64,000 bases of DNA. Origin: Candidatus Thalassospirochaeta sargassi. Its GTDB lineage: Bacteria; Spirochaetota; Spirochaetia; UBA9216. The notes under the pieces were generated by a model. It saw only the letters and a list, made by a program, of their open reading frames with translations. It was not told the DNA's origin and made no database searches. The DNA lies in assembly GCA_028532855.1 (NCBI GenBank), contig JAQQAL010000010.1:124001-188000 (forward strand), in the 5' to 3' direction. Shown one piece after another: positions 1 to 9,590 of the stretch. A program made the translations under genes and the position numbers. The stretch's first letter is position 1; each line of letters opens with the position of its first letter.

Positions 1-1217
1 ACATCAAGCCGGCCGTTTATTATTGGTAGTTCGTTTGTAAAATTGACGGTACCCTGAAAAGCTGCTGAGCCGGGTGCCGAAGAAACCCTTGATTCGGCAA
101 TATTAATAATTCGATTTTGTCCATTGGCGGAGAGAGATGCATTGACGGGGGAATCTAGGAGACCGGCAATATTTAAAATATTCAAATCTGCGCTGTAGCT
201 TAAATCATCATCTTCTCTGATATATCGCAGATAGGCCTCACCGTTGACAGACGCATCCAGGAAATTGCTGAAATCATTAAGAAAACCGCTGGTTTCGAAA
301 TACTTATTAAAAATGAAATCCTGTGCCTGCAGGGACGCGTTGAAAACTCCACTCTCAAACTGAGCTGAAATATCAAGATCAACCGGGATGTTATCACCCG
401 TCTTTACTATCTTCAGGCTGCCTGATTCATCATACTGGAGATTCCATGCGATTCTATCAATAGAGACTATATTGCTATGAAAGTTTTTGGTTCGCAGGTT
501 GACATCCGCCCAGCTGAAATCCGAAGAAAGCCTGCCGTTCAGGCTCAGTTCGGTCTCCAGATTCAGGCTGTTGAATGGCAGGCTGTCTACCGGTACTGCT
601 GCTGAAGTATATATGTTCGACCTGAGCGAAATAATCAGGTCGTTTTCCGGTGATTTACTCAGGGTGAAGAAGATTTTGCTGAGCTCTGCTGAAATTTCTT
701 CGGTTATGATTTTTATGCTGAGATTGCGCCCCTTGATAAAGAAATCGTCAGGCAGGAGGAGTCCGTTTTCTGACTGTAGATTGTTTCCGTTTCCGGAGAA
801 TCCCTCAAGAATATCAATAAGTTCGGCATTGTGGGTGCTGTTATAGCTGACCCTGCTGTTTACGAGCAAAAGCCCTCTGAACGCATTGAGTGGATTTTTA
901 GACCTGTATCTGAATAAATCAAAGCTCAACCTCAGTCTTTCAATCTCCAGAAGGGGTTCCTGGGGTTCTTCAGTCGACAATATTGTAAAGTCTCTAATTT
1001 CAAATGCGTGCAGGATTGATGGTGATATACTGCTGTATGTGATTTTATGTCCCAGTCTGTCTTCGAGCAATTCGATTGTTCTGATTTTACCATCGGTTAT
1101 AATTTTCCCGAGGCTTATTCTTACAGGAAAAACCAGAATTATCAGTGAGCTTAGTAGAATTGCCGTTATTAGTAGTTTAAAGCCGAAGCTCCTGGTAAAC
1201 TCAGGTTTCAGAACCAT
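1..1217 (-). CDS. TamB/AsmA-like envelope protein, N-terminal part
   Basis: The frame is open on the minus strand from an ATG at 1217 to the window edge (405 codons), so the C-terminus is missing. It is preceded by a GGGAGAG ribosome-binding site. An N-terminal membrane anchor (about residues 11-32, FKLLITAILLSSLIILVFPV) is followed by a long polar region of alternating beta-strand-like segments and no enzyme motif. This matches the start of AsmA/TamB-family proteins, which form beta-rich lipid-conducting bridges between inner and outer membrane. The assignment is by architecture only; a spirochaete-specific periplasmic protein is the alternative. Confidence 0.6.
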   Translation of the reverse strand, partial: MVLKPEFTRSFGFKLLITAILLSSLIILVFPVRISLGKIITDGKIRTIELLEDRLGHKITYSSISPSILHAFEIRDFTILSTEEPQEPLLEIERLRLSFDLFRYRSKNPLNAFRGLLLVNSRVSYNSTHNAELIDILEGFSGNGNNLQSENGLLLPDDFFIKGRNLSIKIITEEISAELSKIFFTLSKSPENDLIISLRSNIYTSAAVPVDSLPFNSLNLETELSLNGRLSSDFSWADVNLRTKNFHSNIVSIDRIAWNLQYDESGSLKIVKTGDNIPVDLDISAQFESGVFNASLQAQDFIFNKYFETSGFLNDFSNFLDASVNGEAYLRYIREDDDLSYSADLNILNIAGLLDSPVNASLSANGQNRIINIAESRVSSAPGSAAFQGTVNFTNELPIINGRLD

Positions 1218-1275
1218 TCTCTCCCAACCATAATCATTTTAACTTACACCAAATAAGCTATAAAGTCATAAGTAA

Positions 1276-1311
1276 TTGTGTAAAAACACACAATACTTTA
1301 TTATCGGTATT
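1276..1311 (+). promoter_or_regulatory. Sigma-70-type promoter of tmk, near-leaderless
   Basis: TTGTGT (1276-1281), a 17-bp spacer and TATTAT (1299-1304) form a good -35/-10 pair. The expected transcription start is at about 1311, essentially on the ATG at 1312, and no Shine-Dalgarno sequence is visible. Confidence 0.5.
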
Positions 1312-1929
1312 ATGAATGAAAAGCGGAAGATTCTGAAAGATTTTATTGTCCTTGAGGGACTTGACGGAAGCGGTACAACCACACAGTTGAAGTTATTGAC
1401 TGAAGCGCTGTTATCCCATGGTTCTAGCGTTTTCTCTACCTGTGAACCGAGTCCGCTTCCTACCGGAAAGATTATTCGCCAGGTTCTGGAAAAGGAAATC
1501 TCTGTAGAGGCCGAAACCCTTGCCAGGATGTTTTCAGCCGACAGGTACGAACATCTGTATGGAAAATCAGACGGTATAATAAAACATCTTAAGGATGGAG
1601 ATGTTGTAATTACCGATCGTTACCTCTTTTCTTCACTGGCTTATCAGTCGCTTGGATGTGATTTTGATTTTGTAAAGCAGCTAAACCCCTATCCCCTGCC
1701 TGAATATCTGGTTTATGTTGATGTAACACCTGAGACCTGTCGGGAAAGAATGACCGGAAGGGAGCTTGAAGAGCTGTTCGACGGTGATGATATCCAGATG
1801 CGGATAGTTTCTAATTATGAGCGCGGAATGGCTGCATTTCCCGAAAGCGGTATGAAATTGCTGAGAATTGACGGACATCAGGGGCCTGATGAAATATGCA
1901 GTGAAATCCTTGCGGGTATCGGCCGATAA
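1312..1929 (+). CDS. tmk: Thymidylate kinase
   Basis: Phosphorylates dTMP to dTDP with ATP in dTTP synthesis. The P-loop GLDGSGTTTQ lies at about residues 16-25 and the DR(Y) motif TDRYLFSSLAYQ at about residue 100. At 205 residues from the ATG at 1312 it matches the usual size. An upstream ATG at 1276 would add 12 residues but lies on the predicted -35 box, so 1312 is preferred. It overlaps the start of the next gene by about 40 bp, suggesting cotranscription. Confidence 0.92.
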   Translation: MNEKRKILKDFIVLEGLDGSGTTTQLKLLTEALLSHGSSVFSTCEPSPLPTGKIIRQVLEKEISVEAETLARMFSADRYEHLYGKSDGIIKHLKDGDVVITDRYLFSSLAYQSLGCDFDFVKQLNPYPLPEYLVYVDVTPETCRERMTGRELEELFDGDDIQMRIVSNYERGMAAFPESGMKLLRIDGHQGPDEICSEILAGIGR

Positions 1930-2539
1930 TAAAGATGTGAAGAAATGTCTGATAGTAATTCTTATTCTGGCTGTTCTGCCCATCTCCGGGCTCTACTCAT
2001 ATAAACTGCTCTATGCTGAGCAGTTTTATAAACTCTATCACTCGCATCTGATCCAATATCCGGAAGACAGTGCTGAAAATATCTATTATCTTGAGACAGC
2101 GCTTAAAAGACCCTTTGTTAATCCGCTGAACGCTATGGGTATCATTAAGAATGAAGAGGAATGGGAAAGGTACCGTGTCCTTTTTACAATGCACGTTAAT
2201 CTGAAGCTTATTGAACAGTACCGGTTGCTTGCGCTTAAATTCGATAAATTCGACGCCTATTTCTATAATTATCCATGGAAACAGGAAAACCTGAGAAGCC
2301 TGCAGATGGCTGAGCTTTATTATAAAGATGCGCTTTATTACTGGGACAGGGTTCTTGAACAGGTTGAGCTTCTTGATGAGCTGAAATACATATATATTGA
2401 AGGGATTGAGTACTGGGAAGATGAACTTTTTAAGATCAGATCCGGCGAAATTGATTATAAAGAATTTGTAAATGATGATCTTGAAAGATTATATGAGGTG
2501 CGTGCTGCTTTTGAGGCTATGGGTCCGGAAACTTATTAA
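1889..2539 (+). CDS. Conserved single-pass membrane protein, function unknown
   Basis: About 216 residues from ATG 1889, which follows AGGGGCC; an upstream ATG at 1868 is also possible. One hydrophobic segment near residues 19-39 (CLIVILILAVLPISGLYSY) is followed by a helical, acidic and tyrosine-rich domain with many YY/YW pairs. The gene starts inside tmk and reads the same way, so it is probably translationally coupled. I do not recognise a functional family. The topology suggests an anchored periplasmic helical protein. Confidence 0.6.
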   Translation: MKYAVKSLRVSADNKDVKKCLIVILILAVLPISGLYSYKLLYAEQFYKLYHSHLIQYPEDSAENIYYLETALKRPFVNPLNAMGIIKNEEEWERYRVLFTMHVNLKLIEQYRLLALKFDKFDAYFYNYPWKQENLRSLQMAELYYKDALYYWDRVLEQVELLDELKYIYIEGIEYWEDELFKIRSGEIDYKEFVNDDLERLYEVRAAFEAMGPETY

Positions 2540-2549
2540 ATTCAGATAA

Positions 2550-3677
2550 TCAGCGATTGTCGCTCAGGGTGTTATGAACCTTCCAGAACTGTTCAAAGTT
2601 ATCCAGAAAAAGTTTTGTCAGCACAGGATCGAAATGCGTTCCGCTGTCTTTTCTAAAGGTTTCAATCACTCGTTTCTTCTCCCATGCGGGTTTATACACC
2701 CTGGGGCATGCTAGAGCATCGAAAACATCGCCTATAGCTGTTATTCTGCCGTAAAGGTTTATTTCATCTCCTTTTAAACCGTTAGGGTATCCGCTTCCGT
2801 CCCATTTTTCATGATGATGAAGGGCTATAGCCGCTGCAGCTTTCAGGGTTTTACGGTCGGAATGCTTCAGCATTTCGTAACCCAGGGTCGTATGACCCAT
2901 CATTATTTTGCGCTCTTCATCATTAAGCGGGCCGTTTTTAAGAAGAATGGAATCAGGTATAGCGATTTTTCCAATATCATGCAGTGGAGAAGCTGTCTTA
3001 AGCAGCAGGGCTTCGGTTTCACTTAGACCGTAGAGTTCAGCGAGGATTCTTGAATATTCAGCTACCCTCTTAACATGGTTTCCGGTTTCCTTTGATCTCA
3101 TTTCACCGGTTTCAGCAAGGGTGAAAATTATCTCCCTCTGGGTATTTTCCATCTCTTCCTGAAGCATGACTGCTTCAAGCTGATTACCTGCGTAGCTTGC
3201 TGCAAGCATAAGATGCTGCTGATCCTTTTTGGTGAATTTTTTTAACGGTGTAAGACTGTTCAATACCTGAACAACGCCTATCATATTTCCGTCGCTGTCT
3301 CTTATCGGTAATGCAATGATGCCGTATGTTGTATAGCCTGTTTTTTTATCGACCTCTTTATCGAATCTGGGATCAGAATAGGGATCGTTGATTATCAGGG
3401 GTTCGCCGGTTGTGGCAACCTCACCTGCTATGCCGTTGTTCCTTGATATTTCTATCCTGTCTACACCGTGGGCAACACGTGTCCAGAGAATATCCTTTTT
3501 TTCATCCAGAAGCCACACAGTACATCTGTCGGCCGATACAACATCCCTTCCAAAATCAGCAATAAGTCGTAATATTTTATCGACGCTTCTTTCGCTTGCA
3601 ATCTTTGTGAGGTAGTCAAAAATAATTCCGAGGAGTTTTACTGCCGTCGGTCGGTTTACTGTTTTGTTGTCTTCCAC
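2550..3677 (-). CDS. GAF / HD-GYP domain cyclic-di-GMP phosphodiesterase
   Basis: A GAF sensor domain spans residues 20-175 (DRCTVWLLDE ... IALPIRD). An HD-GYP domain follows at 195-360 with HDIGK, the helix HHHEKWDGSGYPNGLKG, and GDVFDAL. These residues bind the di- or tri-metal centre that cleaves c-di-GMP. The protein has 375 residues, no transmembrane segment and no receiver domain, so it is a cytoplasmic phosphodiesterase whose signal would be a small ligand on GAF. It is convergent with the preceding gene (10 bp gap) and stands alone. Confidence 0.85.
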   Translation of the reverse strand: MEDNKTVNRPTAVKLLGIIFDYLTKIASERSVDKILRLIADFGRDVVSADRCTVWLLDEKKDILWTRVAHGVDRIEISRNNGIAGEVATTGEPLIINDPYSDPRFDKEVDKKTGYTTYGIIALPIRDSDGNMIGVVQVLNSLTPLKKFTKKDQQHLMLAASYAGNQLEAVMLQEEMENTQREIIFTLAETGEMRSKETGNHVKRVAEYSRILAELYGLSETEALLLKTASPLHDIGKIAIPDSILLKNGPLNDEERKIMMGHTTLGYEMLKHSDRKTLKAAAAIALHHHEKWDGSGYPNGLKGDEINLYGRITAIGDVFDALACPRVYKPAWEKKRVIETFRKDSGTHFDPVLTKLFLDNFEQFWKVHNTLSDNR

Positions 3678-3734
3678 TGTTTACAGCATACTAAAATAAA
3701 GTACAAAAATAAAGTGTAAATAGTATAGAAATAA

Positions 3735-4997
3735 TTATAAGCTGTTTCTAATACTCAATGCAACTGCATGAGCCGATGAAAAAGCGAACTGCAGGTTAAA
3801 CCCACCGCTGTCGCCGTCTACATCAATTACCTCACCGGCAAAATACAGTCCGGGAATTATACGGGATTCCATTGTTGCTGGATTTATCTCGGTTTTATCA
3901 ATACCGCCTGCTGTACACATCGCCCTGTTGCGCCCCTCAAGTGAAGCTATGCCGAATTTCAGTGATGTGAATGCAGCTATAAGTTTTTTTCTGTCGTTGC
4001 TGGAAATTTCAGCAATTTTTGAGTTTGTGGAGGCTGATGCACCGGAAGATGCAAACACGGCGGCTGTCAGTCTCTCAGGAATTCCTGCTCGTATAAAGAA
4101 CTGCTTAACACCGCTCTTACCGTGATTTGCGCAGAATTCCAGGAAGTCAGCTGATGCTTGATCAAAACTCCTGTCGCAAAGCAGATTTATTCTGATCTCA
4201 TCGCCGGGGTTGAGGTTCCGGCTGTTATCAATAATTACGGGACCGGACATTCCCTTATGGGTGAACAGAAGTCTCCCGGTGTATTCATCCTGCTTTGAGG
4301 TGTAACGAAACAGGCTGACGCTGCAGTCTGCGGTAATTCCGGCGCAGGCGGTAAAATTCCTGTATTCAGCTCTGTCGGCGATGATACCGGTAAGTGAGGC
4401 TTTAGGGGGTATAATACTGTGACCGAGCTTTTCAGCCAGACTATAACCGCTGCCGTCTGATCCGGTTGTTGGATATGTGAAACCGCCTGTGCTTATCAGA
4501 ATATTCTTTGATTCCGCTTCAAACCCGTCAGCTCCGCAAGATCCTGCAGAATATACCCGGAATCCGGAGTCGATTTTTTCTATTCGGTTGATTTTGCAGT
4601 CGAAATACAGGCGGGCGTCTGAATTCCTGCACAGGTTCAGCAAGAGGTTCAACACTTCTGCCGCGCTCTGTGATGCAGGAAACACCTTGCCGTCTTCCCG
4701 GGGTTTCAGTTTGAGCCCTGCTGATGCGAAATAATCAATCAGATCTGTGTTGCTGAATGCGTAAAGGGATTTTCTAACGAAGCGTGTTGCACTTGTGCTG
4801 CCGTAGTGTTTAATAAACTCATTAACAGGCGTCTCATTGGTGATATTACATTTGCCCTGCCCGCTGATTAGAAGCTTTTTTCCGGCACTTCCGCCGCCTT
4901 CTACAAGAAGGGTTTTAAAACCCGCTTTTGCAAGTTCGGCGGCCGCGAATAAACCGGCAGGCCCTGCTCCTATTACAATTACATCTGCATGATACAT
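3735..4997 (-). CDS. HI0933-type FAD/NAD(P)-binding flavoprotein
   Basis: At 420 residues it has the length of the YhiN/HI0933 family (about 400). The N-terminal dinucleotide fold VIGAGPAGLFAAAELAKAG binds FAD. GKKLLISGQGKCNITN is the family signature, and the C-terminal GLYFAGEVIDVDGDSGGFNLQ motif closes the FAD site. The physiological substrate is unknown for the family. Monocistronic on the minus strand, divergent from the next gene. Confidence 0.85.
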   Translation of the reverse strand: MYHADVIVIGAGPAGLFAAAELAKAGFKTLLVEGGGSAGKKLLISGQGKCNITNETPVNEFIKHYGSTSATRFVRKSLYAFSNTDLIDYFASAGLKLKPREDGKVFPASQSAAEVLNLLLNLCRNSDARLYFDCKINRIEKIDSGFRVYSAGSCGADGFEAESKNILISTGGFTYPTTGSDGSGYSLAEKLGHSIIPPKASLTGIIADRAEYRNFTACAGITADCSVSLFRYTSKQDEYTGRLLFTHKGMSGPVIIDNSRNLNPGDEIRINLLCDRSFDQASADFLEFCANHGKSGVKQFFIRAGIPERLTAAVFASSGASASTNSKIAEISSNDRKKLIAAFTSLKFGIASLEGRNRAMCTAGGIDKTEINPATMESRIIPGLYFAGEVIDVDGDSGGFNLQFAFSSAHAVALSIRNSL

Positions 4998-5065
4998 ATT
5001 TTCTGATAATAGTATTACATAAGCGGATAATCAACACCGGAGCGGTGGCGGGAGTAACCTCGAGA

Positions 5066-5094
5066 TTGACAGCACAGCAGATTAGGTGTAATTC
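5066..5094 (+). promoter_or_regulatory. Sigma-70 promoter of the HAD gene, leaderless
   Basis: TTGACA (5066-5071), 17-bp spacer, TAATTC (5089-5094). Transcription should begin around 5101-5102, next to the ATG at 5103, with no Shine-Dalgarno sequence. Confidence 0.5.
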
Positions 5095-5102
5095 TTATAT
5101 GT

Positions 5103-5846
5103 ATGAAACAGAATAATACTGCAGCTTTTTTTGATATTGACGGGACCCTTTACCGGGATTCACTCATGATAGAGCATTTCAAGAAACTTCTTAAATATGA
5201 TATTCTCGATGAAGCTCTTTGGCATATAAACGTTAAACACACCTATGAGAACTGGAAGAAACGGCGCGGGAATTACGATGATTACCTGTTGGAACTCGCA
5301 AAAATTTATACCAAGGCTCTGGCAGGGCTTGAAAAAACCAAGATGGATTTTGTCACCGATCAGGTTATAAAGCTGAAGGGTGATAAGGTGTATATGTATA
5401 CCAGAGATAAAATTGAACAGCATAAGCAGAATGGACACCTCGTTTTTTTCGTTTCCGGAAGCCCGGACTATCTGGTAAGCAGGATGGCAGAACTTTACGG
5501 AATCACCGACAGCATCGGTACAAAGTATCATCTTGATGAAAACGGGCGATACACCGGTGAAGTCAGCGCGATGTGGGACTCGGAAAGCAAAAAGCAGGCT
5601 ATAAGATGTCTCTGCGGAGAATACGGCATAGATCTTAATCGCAGTTACTCATACGGCGATACGAACGGTGATATCTCAATGTTTCGAATGACAGGAAATG
5701 CAGTCGCAATTAACCCGACGAGGGAACTGATTTATCAGCTTAAAAATGATCCGGAACTCTCAACAAAAGTCAAAATCAGGGTAGAACGCAAGGATGTCGT
5801 ATACAAGTTGGATTCTGCCGTAGAGATAAGCTATCCTGAAATCTGA
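5103..5846 (+). CDS. HAD-IB family phosphatase
   Basis: Motif I is FFDIDGTLYRDS (nucleophile Asp in DxDGT), motif II is FFVSGSP at about residue 117, and motifs III/IV are the Lys-containing stretch followed by YGDTNGDISMF. A helical cap lies between motifs I and II. The family (SerB-like, subclass IB) hydrolyses small phosphomonoesters such as phosphoserine, but the substrate cannot be told from sequence. 247 residues. The last 16 bp overlap the end of the convergent rbgA gene. Confidence 0.8.
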   Translation: MKQNNTAAFFDIDGTLYRDSLMIEHFKKLLKYDILDEALWHINVKHTYENWKKRRGNYDDYLLELAKIYTKALAGLEKTKMDFVTDQVIKLKGDKVYMYTRDKIEQHKQNGHLVFFVSGSPDYLVSRMAELYGITDSIGTKYHLDENGRYTGEVSAMWDSESKKQAIRCLCGEYGIDLNRSYSYGDTNGDISMFRMTGNAVAINPTRELIYQLKNDPELSTKVKIRVERKDVVYKLDSAVEISYPEI

Positions 5847-6730
5847 AGATCGCTGAATATATCCGGGCTGTAGCGCGAATCGGCAGGATCCGGAGATTCG
5901 AAGCTCATTCTTCCGAGTTTGCCGTCTCTGATTTCGCGGATAATAATGTTGCAGGCTCGTTCGAAGTCGACTACACCACCCTTTCTAATCATTCCCCGAC
6001 TGCGTCCTATCAGTTCAATAAGCGCCTCTTCTTCCAGAGGCATATCATCTTCTTCAAGATTGTATCGACTGGCAAGCCTGTCCGGGTATGCGTTTCTAAG
6101 CATCAGCAGGGCCGCCGAGGCTATCATGTAGCTGTCTAGAATGGAATCCTTTATACATCCCATTACAGCAAGCCTGAACCCGGTTTCGGGTTCGAACTTA
6201 TGCCATAGTATGCCCGGAGTATCTATCAAGGTCATTGTATTAGACACAACAATGCGCTGAAAATCCCGGGTGTGCCCGGGTTTATTCTGTACGGATGTTT
6301 TTTTCTCTTTTTTCAGTGCATTGATAATTGTAGACTTCCCTACATTAGGCACCCCTGCTACAAGCACGTTTACCTTGTTTCCGCTTTTACCTGTTTCTTT
6401 TTCAGCAATCTGTCTGCATCTGCTGAGGATTCCTGTAACGGTCTTCGGTTCCGTGGATGTTACAGCGGCGGCATGATAGCCAGAGGCTTCAAATTGTTTA
6501 ATCCAGGCGGCAGTAAGCTCAGATTCGGCAAGATCCGACTTATTCAACACAAGCAAAACCGGTTTTTCTGCTGTAATTTCTTCAAGCAGCGGGTTTCGGC
6601 TTGCCTGTGGGACTCTTGCATCAAGGATTTCTACTACTATATCGATTCTGTTTATCTGTTCTTCTATCAGCCTTCGGGTCTTATTCATATGCCCTGGAAA
6701 CCATTGTATCTGTCTATGTACCTGTCTCAT
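5831..6730 (-). CDS. rbgA: Ribosome biogenesis GTPase RbgA/YlqF
   Basis: A circularly permuted GTPase of 299 residues. It opens with IQWFPGHMNKT, then the G4 motif NKSD (about residue 62), then G1 GVPNVGKST (about 128) and G3 DTPGI (about 170). This order is diagnostic of the YlqF/RbgA family, which helps late 50S subunit assembly. A C-terminal helical domain binds rRNA. The start is supported by CGGAGTAG upstream of the ATG. Confidence 0.9.
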   Translation of the reverse strand: MRQVHRQIQWFPGHMNKTRRLIEEQINRIDIVVEILDARVPQASRNPLLEEITAEKPVLLVLNKSDLAESELTAAWIKQFEASGYHAAAVTSTEPKTVTGILSRCRQIAEKETGKSGNKVNVLVAGVPNVGKSTIINALKKEKKTSVQNKPGHTRDFQRIVVSNTMTLIDTPGILWHKFEPETGFRLAVMGCIKDSILDSYMIASAALLMLRNAYPDRLASRYNLEEDDMPLEEEALIELIGRSRGMIRKGGVVDFERACNIIIREIRDGKLGRMSFESPDPADSRYSPDIFSDLQISG

Positions 6731-6906
6731 ATCTACTCCGCTGAGGAAAGTATACAGTATTATTCCGGCTTAGGCTACGAACTGAAATAACTGGACAACC
6801 GACTGTAATTTGGTTAGAATCACCGCGGATTAAAAACAGACTGAAGAGAGGCGGTGGCGCTTAAATAGTCGTTTAAAAAACATAACCATCTCATCAGGGT
6901 GTTTGC

Positions 6907-8121
6907 ATGATTAGACGTAATATTCCAAAAAACTATCTGTTCGTATTTTTTTCAAATGTACAGTTTACCTCCGGTCTCTGGATGATTTACCTTGCCGGCA
7001 GAGGTTTTTCACTGATAGAACTTGGACTGCTTGAAAGTATATTCCATATAAGTTCAATGATATTTGAGATCCCTTCAGGTGCTCTTGCTGATCTGATTGG
7101 GAGAAAATACTGCCGTCTCAGCGGTCGTCTGCTCTATTTTATCAGTCTTGTACTGATGTGGACTGCTGACACCTTTCTGCTTCAGGCCGCAGGTTTTGCC
7201 GTCTGTGCATTCGGTTATAACCTGGAATCAGGTGCCGGCGAGGCCTTTACCTATGATACGCTGAAGGTGCTGGGTGAAGAAAACCGCTATAAGCGTATTG
7301 CGGGTTTTGTTGAGGTGGCTTTTCAATCCGGGATGATAATATCCTTTGCAATAGGCGGTCTCACGGCTACCAATCTGGGCTATGACTGGGTTTTTATATT
7401 CAGCGGAGCAGCAGCTATTATTTCATTTCTAATGGGTTTGACGTTTCAGGAGCCGGATTTTAGAACCGGCGTAATCCATAAAAGTCAGGATGAAAAGCAG
7501 CCGAAAAACCTTAAAACATTCGGTAAAATCCTGGTAGACAGCGTAAAACTGATTAAATCACGACCGCGTATTATGTTCATGATTATATTTTCCGAAACTG
7601 TGCTAACTTTCACGACAAGTCTCTTCTTCTATATCCAGAACTATTTCAAAGGAAGCGGTCGAACTGAAACCTACATTGGAATTGTTTATGCTGTTTCTGC
7701 AGCCCTATCGGCGACATCTTCGATATCGGCTGAATGGATTGAGAAAAAGATCGGGCAGAAGCGACTGTTTGTTATTCTCCTCGCCATGCTTTCGCTTTGC
7801 CTGTGGGGAGTTGCTGTCAGCCCGTTCAAGGCTGAGTTCTACATCGCATGCGGTTTTATAGAAGGTGTTACATTTATTGTTGTATCAGATTTTCTGAACA
7901 GGATGATTCCGTCCGAAATTCGCGCTACGGTGCTGTCCTTTCAAAGTATGACGTTCAGCCTGATGATGGTAATTCTATTTCCGATTATCGGAACCCTGGC
8001 AGAACTCTACTCATTCAGGACAGCATTTATTATGATGGCTATTGCAGCAAGTGGGCTGACCTCCGTCTATACAATTATGAGCGTGCTCAGAGGTCGGAGG
8101 ACTACCTCCGAAGAAGCATAG
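6907..8121 (+). CDS. Major facilitator superfamily transporter
   Basis: 404 residues with about 12 hydrophobic segments. After TM2 it carries the MFS loop motif GALADLIGRKYCRLSGR, with a second cytoplasmic half-motif at AEWIEKKIGQKR. The substrate is not evident; the subgroup contains drug-efflux-like carriers. The start has GGGTG seven bases upstream. Transcribed alone on the plus strand. Confidence 0.75.
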   Translation: MIRRNIPKNYLFVFFSNVQFTSGLWMIYLAGRGFSLIELGLLESIFHISSMIFEIPSGALADLIGRKYCRLSGRLLYFISLVLMWTADTFLLQAAGFAVCAFGYNLESGAGEAFTYDTLKVLGEENRYKRIAGFVEVAFQSGMIISFAIGGLTATNLGYDWVFIFSGAAAIISFLMGLTFQEPDFRTGVIHKSQDEKQPKNLKTFGKILVDSVKLIKSRPRIMFMIIFSETVLTFTTSLFFYIQNYFKGSGRTETYIGIVYAVSAALSATSSISAEWIEKKIGQKRLFVILLAMLSLCLWGVAVSPFKAEFYIACGFIEGVTFIVVSDFLNRMIPSEIRATVLSFQSMTFSLMMVILFPIIGTLAELYSFRTAFIMMAIAASGLTSVYTIMSVLRGRRTTSEEA

Positions 8122-8166
8122 GCTTCATATCCGGATCTTCGACAACATACCATTGTTTTCCAAAGC

Positions 8167-8487
8167 TTAGCGCCGGATGTATTTCATCGCTTTCCGGGCA
8201 GTAAAAATCTCATCATAGTTCTTTGGTTTCCACCTGGTCAGGATGTGGTGGTGAACCTCAGCCTTATAGATATACCATTCCTCCCAGAATAGTCTGTCCT
8301 GTTTTTCATCATCAGGAATTGCATTGACAATGATAAACTCATCGTTTTTACGCAGTTCCCAGTTATGTTCACTGTAGGGATTAATCTGAATATCATCGCT
8401 TAGAAACAATTCATTGATAGACAGGTTCATCTCTGCGAAATAGTTATCGGCACCGATGGATGCCAGATATTGGGTAAGTTGTTTCAT
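8167..8487 (-). CDS. Small acidic hypothetical protein
   Basis: 106 residues, no signal peptide or membrane segment, rich in Trp/Tyr and acidic residues (LFWEEWYIYKAEVHHH). A perfect GGAGG lies before the ATG, so translation is credible. It sits downstream of the catabolic operon (75 bp gap) but has its own ribosome-binding site. I do not recognise the family. Confidence 0.6.
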   Translation of the reverse strand: MKQLTQYLASIGADNYFAEMNLSINELFLSDDIQINPYSEHNWELRKNDEFIIVNAIPDDEKQDRLFWEEWYIYKAEVHHHILTRWKPKNYDEIFTARKAMKYIRR

Positions 8488-8561
8488 TGGATACCTCCAA
8501 AAAATTTATCATATTATTTTAACATATCTATCGGGTATGATGTTTAAAAATCAACGGTTGT

Positions 8562-9590
8562 TTAAAAATCAACCACAACCTTTATGACTGGTTCATCAAT
8601 TGCCTGTGCTCGATCAAAGGCTTTTTCAATTTGATTCAGGGGGAAACGATCAGTGAGTAGAAGCTCCGCTTTTATTTCTCCTGTTTTAAGCAGATCAAGA
8701 GCAATTGGAAAGCCCCAGTTGGGTATTGCATGGGATGTCTTCAGATGTTTTTTCTGGAAATGCAGTTCGTTTGCGCTTATCTGAAGGATGTCATCTTTAA
8801 AGTTGATGCCGTTGTAAATGATGTCGGCTCCGAACCCGGCCAGTTCAATTCCGTCCGGAATGAGCGCAGGCGGTGCCGTAACAACAACCTTCCTGAAACC
8901 TGCAGGATAATCTTCCTTTACACGGTTTTTCCATTCCGTGTCGGCTGTATCAATGCAGCGGGTAGCTCCTATACTCTCAGCAGTCTTTTTACGTATTTTT
9001 CCGCGGGTGGTGTCGAAGTTACGCCCGGCAACTACGATATTGCGCGCACCGCTTTTTTCAATAAGCTTGATAAGTCCCAGCCCGATAATTCCAGGGCCGA
9101 TGATAAGAACATCATCGCCCAGGCTGACTGCTGCTTCTCGCCATAAATCCAGTGAAACAGTCAGGGGTTCAGCAAGGGCTGCTTCAGCATGACTGAGGCC
9201 GTCGTATTTTATCGCCATTAAATCAGGTACCGTAAGATATTCAGCCATACCAGCGTAATCATCCATATAGGTTAATATGTCCGTACAGGCTTGAGGATTC
9301 TGGTTAAGACATTGTTCGCATATCCCGCAGGCTATGTTGTTCTGGACAACTACATTATCACCGGGTGACAGATGCCTTACCTCTGCACCGACTGATTCAA
9401 TTACCCCGGCAACCTCATGTCCCAGGGCAAGCGGGCTGCCGCCGGGAAAATCCCGGTAATAGTGAATATCAGTCCCGCAGATTCCGCAGGATTTTACTTT
9501 TATCTGCACATCCCGGGCTCCCAGCTCAGGGGTTTTCTTATCAAGTATTGAAATTGTCTCTGGAGCGGTTATCCAGGCTGATTTGAACAT
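8562..9590 (-). CDS. Zinc-dependent medium-chain alcohol/polyol dehydrogenase
   Basis: 342 residues, family MDR/sorbitol dehydrogenase. Catalytic zinc ligands are seen in CGICGTDIHYY and GHEVAG; structural zinc cysteines in CGICEQCLNQNPQAC; the NAD(P) Rossmann motif is IGPGIIGLG. It would oxidise a secondary alcohol of a sugar alcohol or reduce the matching ketose. Last gene of the catabolic operon. It starts 22 bp inside the PfkB kinase gene with GAGGAAAAAAT before the ATG. Confidence 0.85.
   Translation of the reverse strand: MFKSAWITAPETISILDKKTPELGARDVQIKVKSCGICGTDIHYYRDFPGGSPLALGHEVAGVIESVGAEVRHLSPGDNVVVQNNIACGICEQCLNQNPQACTDILTYMDDYAGMAEYLTVPDLMAIKYDGLSHAEAALAEPLTVSLDLWREAAVSLGDDVLIIGPGIIGLGLIKLIEKSGARNIVVAGRNFDTTRGKIRKKTAESIGATRCIDTADTEWKNRVKEDYPAGFRKVVVTAPPALIPDGIELAGFGADIIYNGINFKDDILQISANELHFQKKHLKTSHAIPNWGFPIALDLLKTGEIKAELLLTDRFPLNQIEKAFDRAQAIDEPVIKVVVDF

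Noticed and set aside
487-1233. Plus-strand ORFs
   Set aside because: They are shadows of the long minus-strand TamB-like frame, which has an RBS, a membrane anchor and consistent composition.
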